Shown in pieces: positions 8,629 through 18,111 of a DNA stretch of 64,000 bases. The notes under the pieces are model-generated. The model was not told the origin of the DNA. It worked only from the letters and a program-made list of their open reading frames with translations, and made no database searches. This DNA is from Paenibacillus rhizophilus (GTDB lineage: Bacteria > Bacillota > Bacilli > Paenibacillales > Paenibacillaceae). The stretch lies in NCBI RefSeq assembly GCF_003854965.1, contig NZ_RQPI01000010.1, positions 62,001 through 126,000 on the forward strand. The letters run 5' to 3'. The translations under genes were made by a program, and so were the position numbers. Numbering within the stretch: the stretch's first letter is position 1; each line of letters opens with the position of its first letter.

Positions 8629-8660
8629 ATCCGGCTCCTTTAAGGAGTCCGGATTTTTTT
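8629..8660 (+). terminator. Terminator of the pil operon
   Basis: ATCCGGCTCCTT pairs with AAGGAGTCCGGAT, with one bulged base, and seven T residues follow. Confidence 0.85.
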
Positions 8661-8744
8661 GCGCCACATGATGTTGAAATCGTTTTCGTTTTCATGCCAA
8701 AAGGGTATTGATAGCTTAGAATCCAATCCAAAGGAGGAATAATA

Positions 8745-9350
8745 ATGAACAAAAAATGGTTAATCGGATCGCTTGCGCTGTCTTTGGGTTTGGTATCTGC
8801 GGGAAGCGGAGCGATGGCGGCGTCAACAGGTTCAAGTGGGATGAAGACGGTGGCGGCCGCAGCGGCGGTTAAGACTGCAATAGGTAATCCGACCGCCATC
8901 AACAACTTGACGGCAAGCAGTATCATCCCGCTCGTGGTTTATGCCAGAGAGGTGTTTTTCTACACAAACCGGGGCGGGAATCTCGTCAATCTTGAGACTT
9001 TTCAATATAACGGACAGGAATACCGGTATCTGTCTGCCGACATCGGCACCAAGCAGCAGCTGCTGCATTATGTCAAAAAGGCCTACACGCATAATGCGGC
9101 GGCTTTTTACGCTCAAACGCAATTTTATGAACAAAATGGAAGAATGGCTCAGATCAATGCCGATCTGGGGAATCTGCTGCTGTTTGAGAAGGCGACCGCC
9201 CGCATGGTTTCCAAAAATGCAACCGCTGCCGTCTTCGAGCTGACAGTGCCTTATCCGAACAACACGCAGGAGGCGGAGCGAGTGACGGTGAAGCTGAAAA
9301 AGGTTAACGGATATTGGAGAATCGACATGTCTCCGGATACCTTGTTCTAA
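8745..9350 (+). CDS. Secreted protein resembling IseA-type DL-endopeptidase inhibitor
   Basis: A clear signal peptide (MNKKWLIGSLALSLGLVSAG, cleavage probably after AMA) precedes a 170-residue domain. Segments such as GQEYRYLSADIGTKQQLL, the LLLFEKATARMV strand and the closing VKLKKVNGYWRIDM resemble the IseA/YoeB family, which binds and inhibits cell-wall DL-endopeptidases in Bacillus. This assignment is by memory of the family pattern. The ATG follows AAAGGAGGAATAATA. The gene stands alone between two terminators, so it is not part of the pil operon. Confidence 0.6.
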   Translation: MNKKWLIGSLALSLGLVSAGSGAMAASTGSSGMKTVAAAAAVKTAIGNPTAINNLTASSIIPLVVYAREVFFYTNRGGNLVNLETFQYNGQEYRYLSADIGTKQQLLHYVKKAYTHNAAAFYAQTQFYEQNGRMAQINADLGNLLLFEKATARMVSKNATAAVFELTVPYPNNTQEAERVTVKLKKVNGYWRIDMSPDTLF

Positions 9351-9418
9351 TTGCAGAGGGGAAGCGGGGATAAATAAAAGCGAAAGATTCGTGGCGGCCG
9401 GTGATGAGTGTGGTTTGT

Positions 9419-9838
9419 CTATGACCGGAAGGCGAGCAAATCGGAGACATACACCACTCCAGCCAGCTTGCCGCAGTCAGTGACGACAATACAGTCGTTA
9501 CGACTCATCGGATTGCGGTCCAGCGCCATAGCCAGAACCGTTTGGGGTTCAGATGCGATGTCGACAATCAGCGGATATTTATGAGCCAGCTTCATTGCGG
9601 GTTCTCTGTAGAACGTATCCGTTCCGAGCCTGCCGGTTGCTACTAAAAAGAACTTCTCGCTCATCAGCAATCCGACCGGCTTCTCTGCGGTATTGCAGAG
9701 GACGAGACACTTGGATTCCGGGTGCTCAAACATGGTGCGAAGCGCTTGCCGGCATGTGTGATGGTCAAGGACTACCGGGACGGGGCGCATGATTTCCGCC
9801 AGCTTGACGGCGGTTGATGCAGCCTTTGTGTTTATCAT
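9419..9838 (-). CDS. Stand-alone CBS-domain pair protein
   Basis: The 139 residues are almost entirely two CBS motifs: LAEIMRPVPVVLDHHTCRQA with its partner strand, and PLIVDIASEPQTVLAMAL followed by CIVVTDCGKLAGVVYVSDLL. CBS pairs bind adenosine nucleotides and normally regulate an attached enzyme or channel; none is attached here. The ATG has AAAGGATGA upstream. The gene is monocistronic, convergent with the IseA-like gene and separated from vanW by a terminator. Its target cannot be named from the sequence. Confidence 0.75.
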   Translation of the reverse strand: MINTKAASTAVKLAEIMRPVPVVLDHHTCRQALRTMFEHPESKCLVLCNTAEKPVGLLMSEKFFLVATGRLGTDTFYREPAMKLAHKYPLIVDIASEPQTVLAMALDRNPMSRNDCIVVTDCGKLAGVVYVSDLLAFRS

Positions 9839-9994
9839 ATGAAGTCATCCTTTCCCGAATGTTTAATTTAATCATATCTACGGTATATCATCAGTATATC
9901 AGCCGATTGTAAATAGAGCGGTCTCACTAAGTAAAGCGCGGATTAAATAGATGGGAGAAAGTCTTAAAAAGACATCCTAATCACGGACGACTCC

Positions 9995-10036
9995 AAAAAG
10001 GCCGGAACCGCACTTTGGCGGTTTCGGCCTTTTTGG
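9995..10036 (-). terminator. Bidirectional terminator, mainly for the vanW gene
   Basis: GGCCGGAACCGC and GCGGTTTCGGCC pair with one mismatch around a six-base loop, flanked by AAAAA on the left and TTTTT on the right, so it can act on both strands. Confidence 0.8.
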
Positions 10037-10105
10037 GTGTGAGGGGGAGGTTCGAAGTGGATAGACGCGGGGCAGTCGACCGATTTCATTAACGGTAAGG
10101 CCTCT

Positions 10106-11533
10106 TCAATTTCCCTTCCGTATTCCGTCCTCCACCAGCGGACGTTCGGAGGGTTCCGGCACGGCCAGCCCGGCTCCGCCCGGACCGACGGCGACAAGAG
10201 TGCGCTGCGGCCGATAAATGTCGCGCGACAGCCGTTTCCGGTCAACGGCCTTTCCGTCGACCTTGCGGACGAGATAGGTCTCCACGATATACCCCGCTTT
10301 GCCTCTCTGGAGCGTGCGCGAGGCTCCGCGCGGCAGGGAAGCATCGGGAACGGTTCGTCTGCCGGGCGCCAGGATTTCCACGGTTTTCGATTCCACCGTG
10401 TACGATACATTTTGCGGGAAGGTGCCGAAGAACTTGACGGTCAACGTACGCCCCTGGACCGCCGACCGAATCAATAAATAGCTGCCGGTGTTATTGCGGA
10501 AGCGGAAATTGATCGACCCTTGCGCGAAGGTCGCATCCTGACCCTTGGGCAGGTAGCTTACGGGCAGGGAATGGTTGCGCCGCTCCACGATCTCCAGTCC
10601 CGTGCGCAGCGCCGCATTATACAGCGTGCTGGACACTTGGCAGATGCCGCCGCCGACGCCCGGCTGAAGCTTGCCGTTCACGATAACCGGGGCTTCGCGG
10701 AAGCCGGTGGTGCTCACCGCTTTTTCGACCGCTTTGCCGTAGTCGAATATTCCGCCCGGGGGAAGGAGCGTGTCATTCACCGCTTTCGCGGCGGATTCCA
10801 CGTTGTAGCTTCTTCCCGGACCGCTTGCGCCCAGCGAGGTGCTGAATTCGGCTATCTTCCGTGCCACGCCCTGTTCCCGAAGCGAATCGACCGTCACATC
10901 GGGCTGCACCGTCTTCAGGGGCAGCTCGATGACGATTCCCTCGCCCCGTGCAGCCTCCGTCCGGTCGAAGCTGACCGGCAGCGCGGCTCTAAGCGAAGCC
11001 TCCAGTGCGGACCAGTCCACCCTTTGGGCTGTGCTTCCCGGCGTGTAGACAATCCCGTCGCTTTCCGTGATTCTCCGGGTGGCGTTCACCGGATCGCCGA
11101 AGGCGGTGCGTTCCCACTGGGGACTCAAGCTGCGTTTCAATAGAGCGCTGTCCCAATCGGCCTGAAGGCCCCAGGCCTTCTTAAAGCCGCGGCGGGCCTT
11201 GACCCGATCCAGCAGGCTTCCGTTCGTCAGCCGGTCCAGGCCGTTTAGAAACAGGTCAGCATTATACGTAATCCCCGCTTCCTTCAGGGTTAGCCGGATA
11301 TCTGTCCCCCCGCCGGCAGTCAGCGTGACCGGAACCGCATGGAGTGATTGCAGTTTCCGTTCCAGCTCCGCACGCGCCTGCGCCATGTCCATTCCGCCGA
11401 CATTCCAGCCCGCGAGCGCCGTCCCTTTCGGCACGCTGCGCTGCCCCGCATATAAATACAGCCCTCCATACACTAGCGAAACCGCCAAAATCAGGCCGGT
11501 TAACGCAATCAGGGCGCCATGTAATTTTCTCAT
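10106..11533 (-). CDS. VanW family cell-envelope protein
   Basis: The 475-residue protein has an N-terminal membrane helix (about 8-29) and a peptidoglycan-binding-like domain (to about 210). The VanW domain follows, with the signature FSTSLGASGPGRSYN and VGGGICQVSSTLYNAALRTG. The C-terminal region (TVESKTVEILAPGRRTVPDA) resembles a G5-like module. VanW proteins accompany some glycopeptide resistance clusters but most Firmicute copies, like this one, are not linked to van genes. Their biochemical role is unknown; a cell-wall location is likely. It is divergent from ftsE. Confidence 0.88.
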   Translation of the reverse strand: MRKLHGALIALTGLILAVSLVYGGLYLYAGQRSVPKGTALAGWNVGGMDMAQARAELERKLQSLHAVPVTLTAGGGTDIRLTLKEAGITYNADLFLNGLDRLTNGSLLDRVKARRGFKKAWGLQADWDSALLKRSLSPQWERTAFGDPVNATRRITESDGIVYTPGSTAQRVDWSALEASLRAALPVSFDRTEAARGEGIVIELPLKTVQPDVTVDSLREQGVARKIAEFSTSLGASGPGRSYNVESAAKAVNDTLLPPGGIFDYGKAVEKAVSTTGFREAPVIVNGKLQPGVGGGICQVSSTLYNAALRTGLEIVERRNHSLPVSYLPKGQDATFAQGSINFRFRNNTGSYLLIRSAVQGRTLTVKFFGTFPQNVSYTVESKTVEILAPGRRTVPDASLPRGASRTLQRGKAGYIVETYLVRKVDGKAVDRKRLSRDIYRPQRTLVAVGPGGAGLAVPEPSERPLVEDGIRKGN

Positions 11534-11711
11534 CGCAAGTCTCCTCTGGTACGATATTTGCGCCGTCAGGCGCCGGTTCTGCCGCGCTCGGTCTCTTTAG
11601 AAACACGGTCCGCTATTCCGATATAGTTATAGGGACGCGTGCCCGGGCGTGATATTTTAGATATATGCCGGGTGCCTTCAAAACTTTCGGGTACTCAAGC
11701 AGTTACGGATT

Positions 11712-11720
11712 TGTTACAAT
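11712..11720 (+). promoter_or_regulatory. Candidate extended -10 promoter for ftsEX
   Basis: TGTTACAAT is an extended -10 (TG-N-TACAAT), about 95 bases before the ftsE start. No good -35 box is visible, which is tolerated by extended -10 promoters. Confidence 0.4.
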
Positions 11721-11814
11721 AGATACGTTGCGGTAATATTGCAGTTTATGGAAGCTTGCGCGGAGGATTGTCGAAGAGCGCGAGCGGATAATGTCAGAAT
11801 CGGGAAGTGATAAC

Positions 11815-12501
11815 TTGATAGAAATGCAGGATATTTGGAAGACGTATCCCAACGGCACCCATGCGCTTCAAGGAGTGTCGGTCAAAATCGACCGCAACGA
11901 ATTCGTATATATCGTCGGTCCGTCCGGCGCGGGAAAATCCACGTTCATGAAATTGATTTATAGAGAAGAAACGCCGACCAAAGGTCAGATTTCCGTAGGC
12001 GGTTTTAATATCGGCAAGCTGAAGCCTCGCAAAATTCCTTACGTGCGCCGCAACATCGGCGTGGTATTTCAGGATTTTCGCCTGCTTCCAAAGCTGACGG
12101 CTTTTGAGAATGTCGCTTTTGCGATGGAGGTTATCGAGGCGCCGAAAAAGCAAATCAAGAAACGGGTGAACGAGGTGCTAGACCTCGTGGGTCTGCGCTC
12201 CAAAGCGAACCGCGAGCCTTCCCAGCTCTCCGGCGGAGAGCAGCAGCGGATTGCCATCGCCCGGGCCATCGTCAACAATCCAGCGGTTATTGTGGCGGAC
12301 GAGCCTACCGGCAATCTGGACCCGGAAACGTCGTGGGGCATTATGCAGCTGCTAGATGAGATCAATTTTCGCGGCACGACCATTGTCATGGCGACCCATA
12401 ACCGGGATATCGTGAACAAAATGCGCAAACGCGTTCTGGCCATCGAGCATGGACAGATTGTCAGAGACCAGCTGAGAGGAGAATACGGATATGAGTTTTA
12501 A
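11815..12501 (+). CDS. ftsE: Cell division ATP-binding protein FtsE
   Basis: FtsE is the ATPase of the FtsEX complex, which transmits a cytoplasmic signal to an extracellular murein hydrolase. Walker [10 protein letters not shown] is at 35-43, the signature is [15 protein letters not shown], and Walker B is [13 protein letters not shown] chose the TTG at 11815, which gives 228 residues starting [14 protein letters not shown], the usual Bacillus length; GGGAAG lies 7 bases upstream. The ATG at 11791 would add eight residues with a poor ribosome site. The gene overlaps ftsX by 11 bases. Confidence 0.95.
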   Translation: MIEMQDIWKTYPNGTHALQGVSVKIDRNEFVYIVGPSGAGKSTFMKLIYREETPTKGQISVGGFNIGKLKPRKIPYVRRNIGVVFQDFRLLPKLTAFENVAFAMEVIEAPKKQIKKRVNEVLDLVGLRSKANREPSQLSGGEQQRIAIARAIVNNPAVIVADEPTGNLDPETSWGIMQLLDEINFRGTTIVMATHNRDIVNKMRKRVLAIEHGQIVRDQLRGEYGYEF

Positions 12502-13405
12502 AACCTTCTTGCGGCATGTGCGGGAAGGCTTCAAGAACGTATTCCGCAACGGCTGGATGTCGGTGGCCTCCATCACATCCATTGTCGTCTCATTGCTCGT
12601 GTTGGGTGTTTTTATTTTATTGGTACTAAATGTAAATTCGTTGGCAGACAAAGCGGACAGCCAGGTACAGATTACCGTTCATTTGACGCTGGAAACGAAA
12701 GAGGCTCTGCGCGATACGATCCAGAACGAAATCGGCAGCATGCCCGAGGTCAGCAAGGTCGAATTCGTCTCCAAGGAGCAGGGGCTCGCTGAGCTGCGCA
12801 AGGATTTGGGGCCGGATGCCGACAGTATCCTGGAAGGATTTGACAAGGATAACAATCCGCTGAACGACGCATTCCGGGTGCAAGTGATTCAGCCGACGAC
12901 CGTACCTTTTGTGGCGAAGAAGATCGAGGCGCTGAACGACACGCATCCAGAGAAGCCGATTTACAAGGTGAAATATGGCCAGGGCGCTATCGAGACGCTG
13001 TTTAAGATCACGCGTACGATCCGCAATATCGGCTTTGTTTTTGTCGCAGGGCTCGGTTTGATGTCGATGTTCCTGATTTCCAATACGATTCGGGTGACCA
13101 TACTGGCCCGCCGCAAGGAGATCGGAATTATGAAGCTGGTGGGGGCGACGAATGCTTTTATCCGATGGCCGTTTTTTGTGGAAGGCGCGCTGATCGGACT
13201 GCTCGGCTCGCTGGTTACCGTCGGAGTTTTGTATGCCGGTTATACCGGACTGAATTCGTCTATGCAGGGCGATCCGCTGATGGGGTGGAGACTGTTGCCC
13301 TTTAATGATATCTGGATGCAGCTGGGCGGTCTGCTGGTCGGCCTTGGGATACTGATCGGCATATGGGGAAGCACCGTTTCCATCCGCAAGTTTTTGAAAA
13401 TATAA
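12491..13405 (+). CDS. ftsX: Cell division protein FtsX
   Basis: FtsX is the permease-like partner of FtsE. The 304-residue protein has the FtsX topology: a first helix near 27-48, a large extracellular loop of about 110 residues, then three helices ([20 protein letters not shown] and two more) and a short tail. The extracellular loop is the part that contacts the hydrolase. The ATG follows GAGAGGAG inside ftsE. The adjacent coiled-coil M23 protein is the obvious candidate effector. Confidence 0.95.
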   Translation: MSFKTFLRHVREGFKNVFRNGWMSVASITSIVVSLLVLGVFILLVLNVNSLADKADSQVQITVHLTLETKEALRDTIQNEIGSMPEVSKVEFVSKEQGLAELRKDLGPDADSILEGFDKDNNPLNDAFRVQVIQPTTVPFVAKKIEALNDTHPEKPIYKVKYGQGAIETLFKITRTIRNIGFVFVAGLGLMSMFLISNTIRVTILARRKEIGIMKLVGATNAFIRWPFFVEGALIGLLGSLVTVGVLYAGYTGLNSSMQGDPLMGWRLLPFNDIWMQLGGLLVGLGILIGIWGSTVSIRKFLKI

Positions 13406-13451
13406 GAGTTGGTCATCCGAACACTAATAAACAAAGGACGGGGAACGCGAG

Positions 13452-14768
13452 TTGAAAAAAATAGCCGCCGGATTAGCCGTACTGCTGCTGTCTGCCGTAA
13501 TGTTCCAGCCCTCTGAAGGATATGCCAAGAAGACAAGCGTCGCCGAAATCGAGAAGCAGCTTAAAGAGCTGCAGCAGGATGTGAAGAACGCCAAGACGCA
13601 GCAGGAAAAAGCTTCTGCCCAGGGTCAGCAAGCCCAGCATTATAAGAATAAAACGAACCAGAATCTGCAATACGTGCTCGGCCAGATCGAACTGGTCAAG
13701 GGAGAAATGACGCGGATTTCTTCCAGAATCGACAGCACCGAGAAATCGCTGAAGACGACGGCATCCGAGCTGGACGCCGCGCAGGAACGGGTGGATTCAC
13801 GGCAAAAGCTGATTGAATCCCGCGTTCGTCTCATGTATACGGATGGAGCGGTGTCTTATCTTGACGTGCTGCTCTCTTCCAAGAGCTTCTCGGATTTTCT
13901 GGACCGCGCGGATTCTCTTAAGCTGATCGTAGACCAGGATCAGGATCTGCTGGATCAGCATAAGCGGGACGAAGCGATTGTGACCGTCAAGAAGAAGGAG
14001 CTGGAAGGCCAGTACGCCCAGGCCAGGCAGCTCTACACCGATCTGGAATCCCAGCGGAGCGTCTTGAAGGAGAAGGAAGCGGAGAAGCAGCAGCTGATCG
14101 CCTATTACGACAAGGCTATCGACGACGCCGAGGATATCAGCCAGGAGCAGAATGCCAAGCTGGTACAGCTGGCGAGCCAGCGGGCCGCGCTCGAAGACCA
14201 GAAGGACAAGATCAAGGCCGAAGAAGCGGCGAGAAGAGCGGCGGCGGCCAAGGCAGCAGCGGCTAGAAGAGCGGCCGCGGAAGCCGCGAAAAGGGCGGCG
14301 GCAGCGGCCGACAGCTCAGACGATTCCGACGTCGATCACGGCGGCGACGACTCGAGCAGCACTTACGCCAGCGGCAGCGGTCCGCTGCTGCTGCCCGTGG
14401 GCAGCGCGCGGATTTCTTCGCCCTACGGCTACCGGATTCATCCGGTGACGGGAGAGCGCAAGCTGCATACCGGCGTTGATTTCGCCGTTCCGCAGGGCAC
14501 CGACATTCATGCGGCCGAAGCGGGCACGGTCATTGTCGCGGAATGGTGGAGCGGCTACGGTTACTGCGTGGTCATCGACCACGGCGGCGGCATGTGGACG
14601 CTGTACGGCCATATCCGCGAAGGCGGAATCAAGGTCAGCGTAGGAGACAAGGTGGAGCGTGGACAGACCATTGCGGAATCGGGTGCTACCGGTCGGGTAA
14701 CCGGACCGCATCTTCACTTCGAGGTTCGGATTGACGGAAAGCCGGTCGAGCCGATGGATTACCTGTAG
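13452..14768 (+). CDS. Secreted coiled-coil M23 murein endopeptidase, probable FtsEX effector
   Basis: A signal peptide (ends near GYAKK) is followed by a long coiled coil (about 28-270), an alanine/arginine-rich helix, a Ser/Asp-rich linker and a LytM/M23 domain (about 310-438). The zinc ligands are intact: H339 and D343 in HTGVDF, and H422 in the closing HLHFEV with H420. The architecture is that of EnvC, PcsB and CwlO-class proteins whose coiled coil is opened by FtsX. EnvC lacks zinc ligands, whereas this protein should be catalytically active. The start is TTG after GGGGAACGCGAG. It lies 46 bases after ftsX, which supports the effector role. Confidence 0.92.
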   Translation: MKKIAAGLAVLLLSAVMFQPSEGYAKKTSVAEIEKQLKELQQDVKNAKTQQEKASAQGQQAQHYKNKTNQNLQYVLGQIELVKGEMTRISSRIDSTEKSLKTTASELDAAQERVDSRQKLIESRVRLMYTDGAVSYLDVLLSSKSFSDFLDRADSLKLIVDQDQDLLDQHKRDEAIVTVKKKELEGQYAQARQLYTDLESQRSVLKEKEAEKQQLIAYYDKAIDDAEDISQEQNAKLVQLASQRAALEDQKDKIKAEEAARRAAAAKAAAARRAAAEAAKRAAAAADSSDDSDVDHGGDDSSSTYASGSGPLLLPVGSARISSPYGYRIHPVTGERKLHTGVDFAVPQGTDIHAAEAGTVIVAEWWSGYGYCVVIDHGGGMWTLYGHIREGGIKVSVGDKVERGQTIAESGATGRVTGPHLHFEVRIDGKPVEPMDYL

Positions 14769-14885
14769 TTTCACGGAATTATAAATATTATTTGGCATTA
14801 CGGCATATACTGGAAGTCAGACCGATCCTTATGGACGGACCTCTACAGACCGGCATGATGGACAAGAAGGGACGGTGAAGGCTTC

Positions 14886-16349
14886 ATGATAAAAAAGAGC
14901 ACCGCGGCTTTTATGGTAATCGCCGCCCTGCTGTGCGGCAGCCTGCTGGCGCTGGCCGTGACAGGCTCGCTCTTTTCCGGACAGGCTGCCGGGGAAAGCT
15001 CGGCAACGGCCCTGTCAATCGGCGGGCTAGAGCAGAGCGAGGCGAAGAAGCTTGGAACGACGCTCGGCCTGATCGAGAGCAATTACTACCAGAATGTGGA
15101 CCGAACCAAGCTGATCGACGGCGCGGTTAACGGAATGATGGAAGCGCTCGGCGATCCTTATTCCAATTATATGGCCAAGGAAACGGCGGAGAAATTTGAG
15201 GAGAGCATCGAAGGCTCGTTCACCGGCATCGGAGCCGAGGTGTCTTCGGATAACGGCAAAGTCGTCGTCGTGTCGCCAATTAAAGGCTCGCCGGCGGAGA
15301 AGGCCGGAGTTCAAGCGAAGGACATTATCGTCTCCGTGAACGGACAATCGCTGGAGGGGATGGACCTGAACGACGCGGTCGCCAAAATCCGCGGCCCCAA
15401 AGGCAGCACAGCGGTTCTCGTCATCCAGCGCAGCGGTTCAGCGAACCCGCTGACCTTCAAGATCATGCGGGACGACGTGAAGCTGGAGACGGTTTACTCC
15501 TCCATGGAACAGGGCGGCGTCGGCGTTATCGAGATTACACAGTTCTCGCTGAACACCGCGGACCGCTTCAAGGAAGAACTGGACAAGCTGGAGAAAAAGG
15601 GACTGAAAGGCCTTGTCATCGACGTCCGCAACGATCCCGGCGGCGTGCTGCCGGTTGTCATCGATATTGCCGAGCAGTTCGTCCCGAACGGCAAGACGAT
15701 CGTGCAGGTGGAGAACAAGGAGAAGCAGCGCGAGCTGACGACCTCCAAGGGCAGCGGCAAGGATTATCCGGTTACCCTGCTGATGAACAAAGGCAGCGCC
15801 AGCGCTTCGGAAATCCTGGCGGGAGCCCTGCAGCAGTCCGCCGGAGCCAAGCTGATCGGCGAGAACTCCTTCGGCAAGGGCACGGTGCAGACCAGCTTCG
15901 ACAAGCAGCTGGGCGACGGCAGCCTGCTGAAGATTACGATTGCCAAATGGCTGACACCGAATGGCACCTGGATTCACGGCAAGGGCATCAAGCCGGATAT
16001 CGCCGTGGCCCAGCCAGATTATTTTGCGGTGTCGCCGATCGACAAAAGCCGGCCGCTGCAGTTTAACACGAACAGTTCGGACGTGAAGAGCGCGCAGACG
16101 ATGCTTGATGGCCTTGGCTACAAGCCGGGGCGCAAAGACGGTTATTTTGACGCCGGCACGAGGGAAGCGGTGCGGAAATTCCAGAGCGCGGCTAAGCTGA
16201 AGGTTACCGGCATTATTGACGCCAAGACGGCGGAAGCGCTGGAACTCGCCTTGATCAAGGCGATCCAGAATCCGGCTAACGACAATCAGCGCAACCGGGG
16301 AATTGAAGAGATCCGAAAGGAAATCGGCGCGAAGGCGTCGAAATCATAA
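14886..16349 (+). CDS. ctpB: Carboxy-terminal processing protease, CtpB-like (S41)
   Basis: The 487-residue protein has an N-terminal membrane/signal helix, a PDZ domain (about 110-190), an S41 protease core and a C-terminal peptidoglycan-binding domain (about 395-460, KSAQTMLDGLGYKPGRKDG). The catalytic serine is S306 in GSASASEI, with K331 and Q335 in FGKGTVQ; the 25-residue spacing matches Bacillus CtpB. In Bacillus, CtpB acts in the sporulation intermembrane space, and the ctpB gene lies next to minJ, as here. The ribosome site before the ATG is weak (AAGG with short spacing). Confidence 0.93.
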   Translation: MIKKSTAAFMVIAALLCGSLLALAVTGSLFSGQAAGESSATALSIGGLEQSEAKKLGTTLGLIESNYYQNVDRTKLIDGAVNGMMEALGDPYSNYMAKETAEKFEESIEGSFTGIGAEVSSDNGKVVVVSPIKGSPAEKAGVQAKDIIVSVNGQSLEGMDLNDAVAKIRGPKGSTAVLVIQRSGSANPLTFKIMRDDVKLETVYSSMEQGGVGVIEITQFSLNTADRFKEELDKLEKKGLKGLVIDVRNDPGGVLPVVIDIAEQFVPNGKTIVQVENKEKQRELTTSKGSGKDYPVTLLMNKGSASASEILAGALQQSAGAKLIGENSFGKGTVQTSFDKQLGDGSLLKITIAKWLTPNGTWIHGKGIKPDIAVAQPDYFAVSPIDKSRPLQFNTNSSDVKSAQTMLDGLGYKPGRKDGYFDAGTREAVRKFQSAAKLKVTGIIDAKTAEALELALIKAIQNPANDNQRNRGIEEIRKEIGAKASKS

Positions 16350-16376
16350 AGAAGGCTGACTGCAGCCTTCTTTTTC
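16350..16376 (+). terminator. Terminator after ctpB
   Basis: AGAAGGCTG and CAGCCTTCT pair perfectly around ACTG, followed by TTTTC. The stem starts at the base after the stop codon. Confidence 0.85.
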
Positions 16377-16553
16377 TCATTTATAAGCTTTTGAAGCGAG
16401 ATCCCCGTTTGGAGGGGGTTATTTCTTGCCGGCAGACAGCCGGAACCCATATTTTTCTGTCCGCTAGGCCTGTCTTTGACCCCTCGATTCCATTAGAATA
16501 GAGAAAGAGCCGCACTTAAAGGTGCCGAAGCCCAAAGGAGCGTGACGATCCGT

Positions 16554-17942
16554 TTGAATGACATGCTGGAACTGCTGGCAAGCTTGGGGAATGCCGCGCT
16601 GCATATGCTGACGCAGCCCTTTTATTATATCGCTTTGCTGTTCATCACCCTTTATTACCGCAGGCAGACGCTGCTGGAGCGGAAGCTTATCCATGTAAAA
16701 ATGCACAGCTGGGGCCGGGAAGTATGGCGCGTCATTTGGAGCGGACTGGCCGCGGGTCTTCTTGTCTCGCTGGCAGCCGTGCTGCTGGGCGTCTCGGTAA
16801 CGGGCGCCGCTGTCGTCTGCATCTGGGCGGTCAGCGCCGTTCTGCTCGTTTTCCGGGTACGGTATTTCTGCTTCGCTTATTCCATCGGCCTGCTCGGCGT
16901 CGTACAGTTCATCCTTTCCTTCTTTTCGGATTTCCGGCCGGGAGGCTTGGGAGGAGAGGCGGCGGCAGCGGTAAGAGGAATGGATATTCCGGCGCTGCTG
17001 GCTTTGGCCGCCATCCTGCATCTTGCTGAGGCATTGCTGGCCCGCTGGCAGGGCCCGGCTCTTGCGACGCCGCTCTTTCTGGAAGGCAAGCGCGGCCGGG
17101 TCGTGGGCGGCTACCGGATGGAGGCGTTCTGGCCGCTGCCGCTCTTCCTGCTCGTTCCCGCAGGAGCGGGAGCAGGCGACCTGCCGTGGCAGACGCTGCT
17201 CGGCGGCGGCTTCGGCCTCGTCTCGCTGCCGGTCGTCATCGGCTTCAGCCAGCTGACGACCGGCATGCTGCCGCAGCGTAAAAGCGCCCGCGCTTCGGGC
17301 TGGCTGCTGCTGTACGGCGCCGCCCTGCTGGGCCTCGCCCTGCTGGCGGCCTGGTACAGCCCGCTGACGCTGCCCGCGGCGCTCGCGGCACTGCTGCTGC
17401 ACGAAGGGCTGGTGTGGTACGGCGCTCTGGAGGAGCGCCGCAGCAGCCCCTTCTTCGTGCATCCGCCGCACGGCCTGAAGGTACTGGCCGTGCTCCCCGG
17501 CAGCCCCGCGCAGGAGCTGGGCATCCTGCCGGGCGAGATCCTGCTGAAGGTCAACGGCGAAGCGTTGACCGGCAAGGCGCAGCAGCTGCACGAGGCGCTG
17601 CGGCGGAGTCCGGCGTTCTGCAAGCTGGAGGTGCAGAACGCCGCGGGCGAGAGCAAGTACCTGCAGCGCGCCATATACGACGGCGACCATCATCTGCTGG
17701 GCGTCATTCTGGCGCCCCAGCCGGATGAAGATACGACGGCGCCGGAGAAGCCGGCCGGAATCTTCGGCATCGCCCTCATGAAGACGGGCGCCCGCCGCAG
17801 GCAGGACAACGGCTCGGCACTGCCGACCGGGCGGGAGACGGCCGCAGCGCAAGAAACGGCCGCACCACTCTCTCCTGCAGCCGCGCCTGGACCTTCCGGG
17901 GCGCTGCCCGGTTCCAGCGGAGCGGAGTCGGCGAAGGGATAA
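16554..17942 (+). CDS. minJ: MinJ-like polytopic PDZ protein (division-site determinant)
   Basis: About seven hydrophobic helices occupy the first 290 residues, then a PDZ domain (GLKVLAVLPGSPAQELGILP through NGEALTGKAQ) and an Ala/Pro-rich tail. This build and the location after ctpB match Bacillus MinJ, which bridges DivIVA and MinD to keep FtsZ rings from poles. The start is uncertain: AAAGGAG at 16533-16539 lies only 2 bases before a GTG at 16542 and 14 bases before the TTG at 16554. I used the TTG; an ATG at 16563 is also possible. GC content and length (about 460) are higher than in Bacillus. Confidence 0.82.
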   Translation: MNDMLELLASLGNAALHMLTQPFYYIALLFITLYYRRQTLLERKLIHVKMHSWGREVWRVIWSGLAAGLLVSLAAVLLGVSVTGAAVVCIWAVSAVLLVFRVRYFCFAYSIGLLGVVQFILSFFSDFRPGGLGGEAAAAVRGMDIPALLALAAILHLAEALLARWQGPALATPLFLEGKRGRVVGGYRMEAFWPLPLFLLVPAGAGAGDLPWQTLLGGGFGLVSLPVVIGFSQLTTGMLPQRKSARASGWLLLYGAALLGLALLAAWYSPLTLPAALAALLLHEGLVWYGALEERRSSPFFVHPPHGLKVLAVLPGSPAQELGILPGEILLKVNGEALTGKAQQLHEALRRSPAFCKLEVQNAAGESKYLQRAIYDGDHHLLGVILAPQPDEDTTAPEKPAGIFGIALMKTGARRRQDNGSALPTGRETAAAQETAAPLSPAAAPGPSGALPGSSGAESAKG

Positions 17943-17990
17943 GCATGGAAGAAAAACGGCGACAGCCCTTTTTGCGCTATAAGAACGGAC

Positions 17991-18031
17991 AAGCCCGGAA
18001 TTCCGATGATCGGTCGGAATTCCGGGCTTTT
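17991..18031 (+). terminator. Strong terminator after minJ
   Basis: A perfect 16-bp stem (17991-18006 with 18014-18029) around TGATCGG is followed by TTTTG. Both arms contain GAATTC. Confidence 0.85.
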
Positions 18032-18111
18032 GTTACCTCGCTTCTCTGCTGCACTATCAAGTCGATCGCCGCAGCGGGGCAGCAGTGACTACCAAGCTCG
18101 GCCTCACCCCG

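Noticed and set aside
10106-11533. Glycopeptide resistance locus suggested by vanW
   Set aside because: No vanA/B ligase, vanH, vanX, vanR or vanS genes are nearby; solitary VanW-domain proteins are common in Firmicutes.
16464-17852. 462-residue leftward frame opposite minJ
   Set aside because: It is Gln/Arg-rich with no domain or ribosome site; a long antisense shadow of a GC-rich gene.
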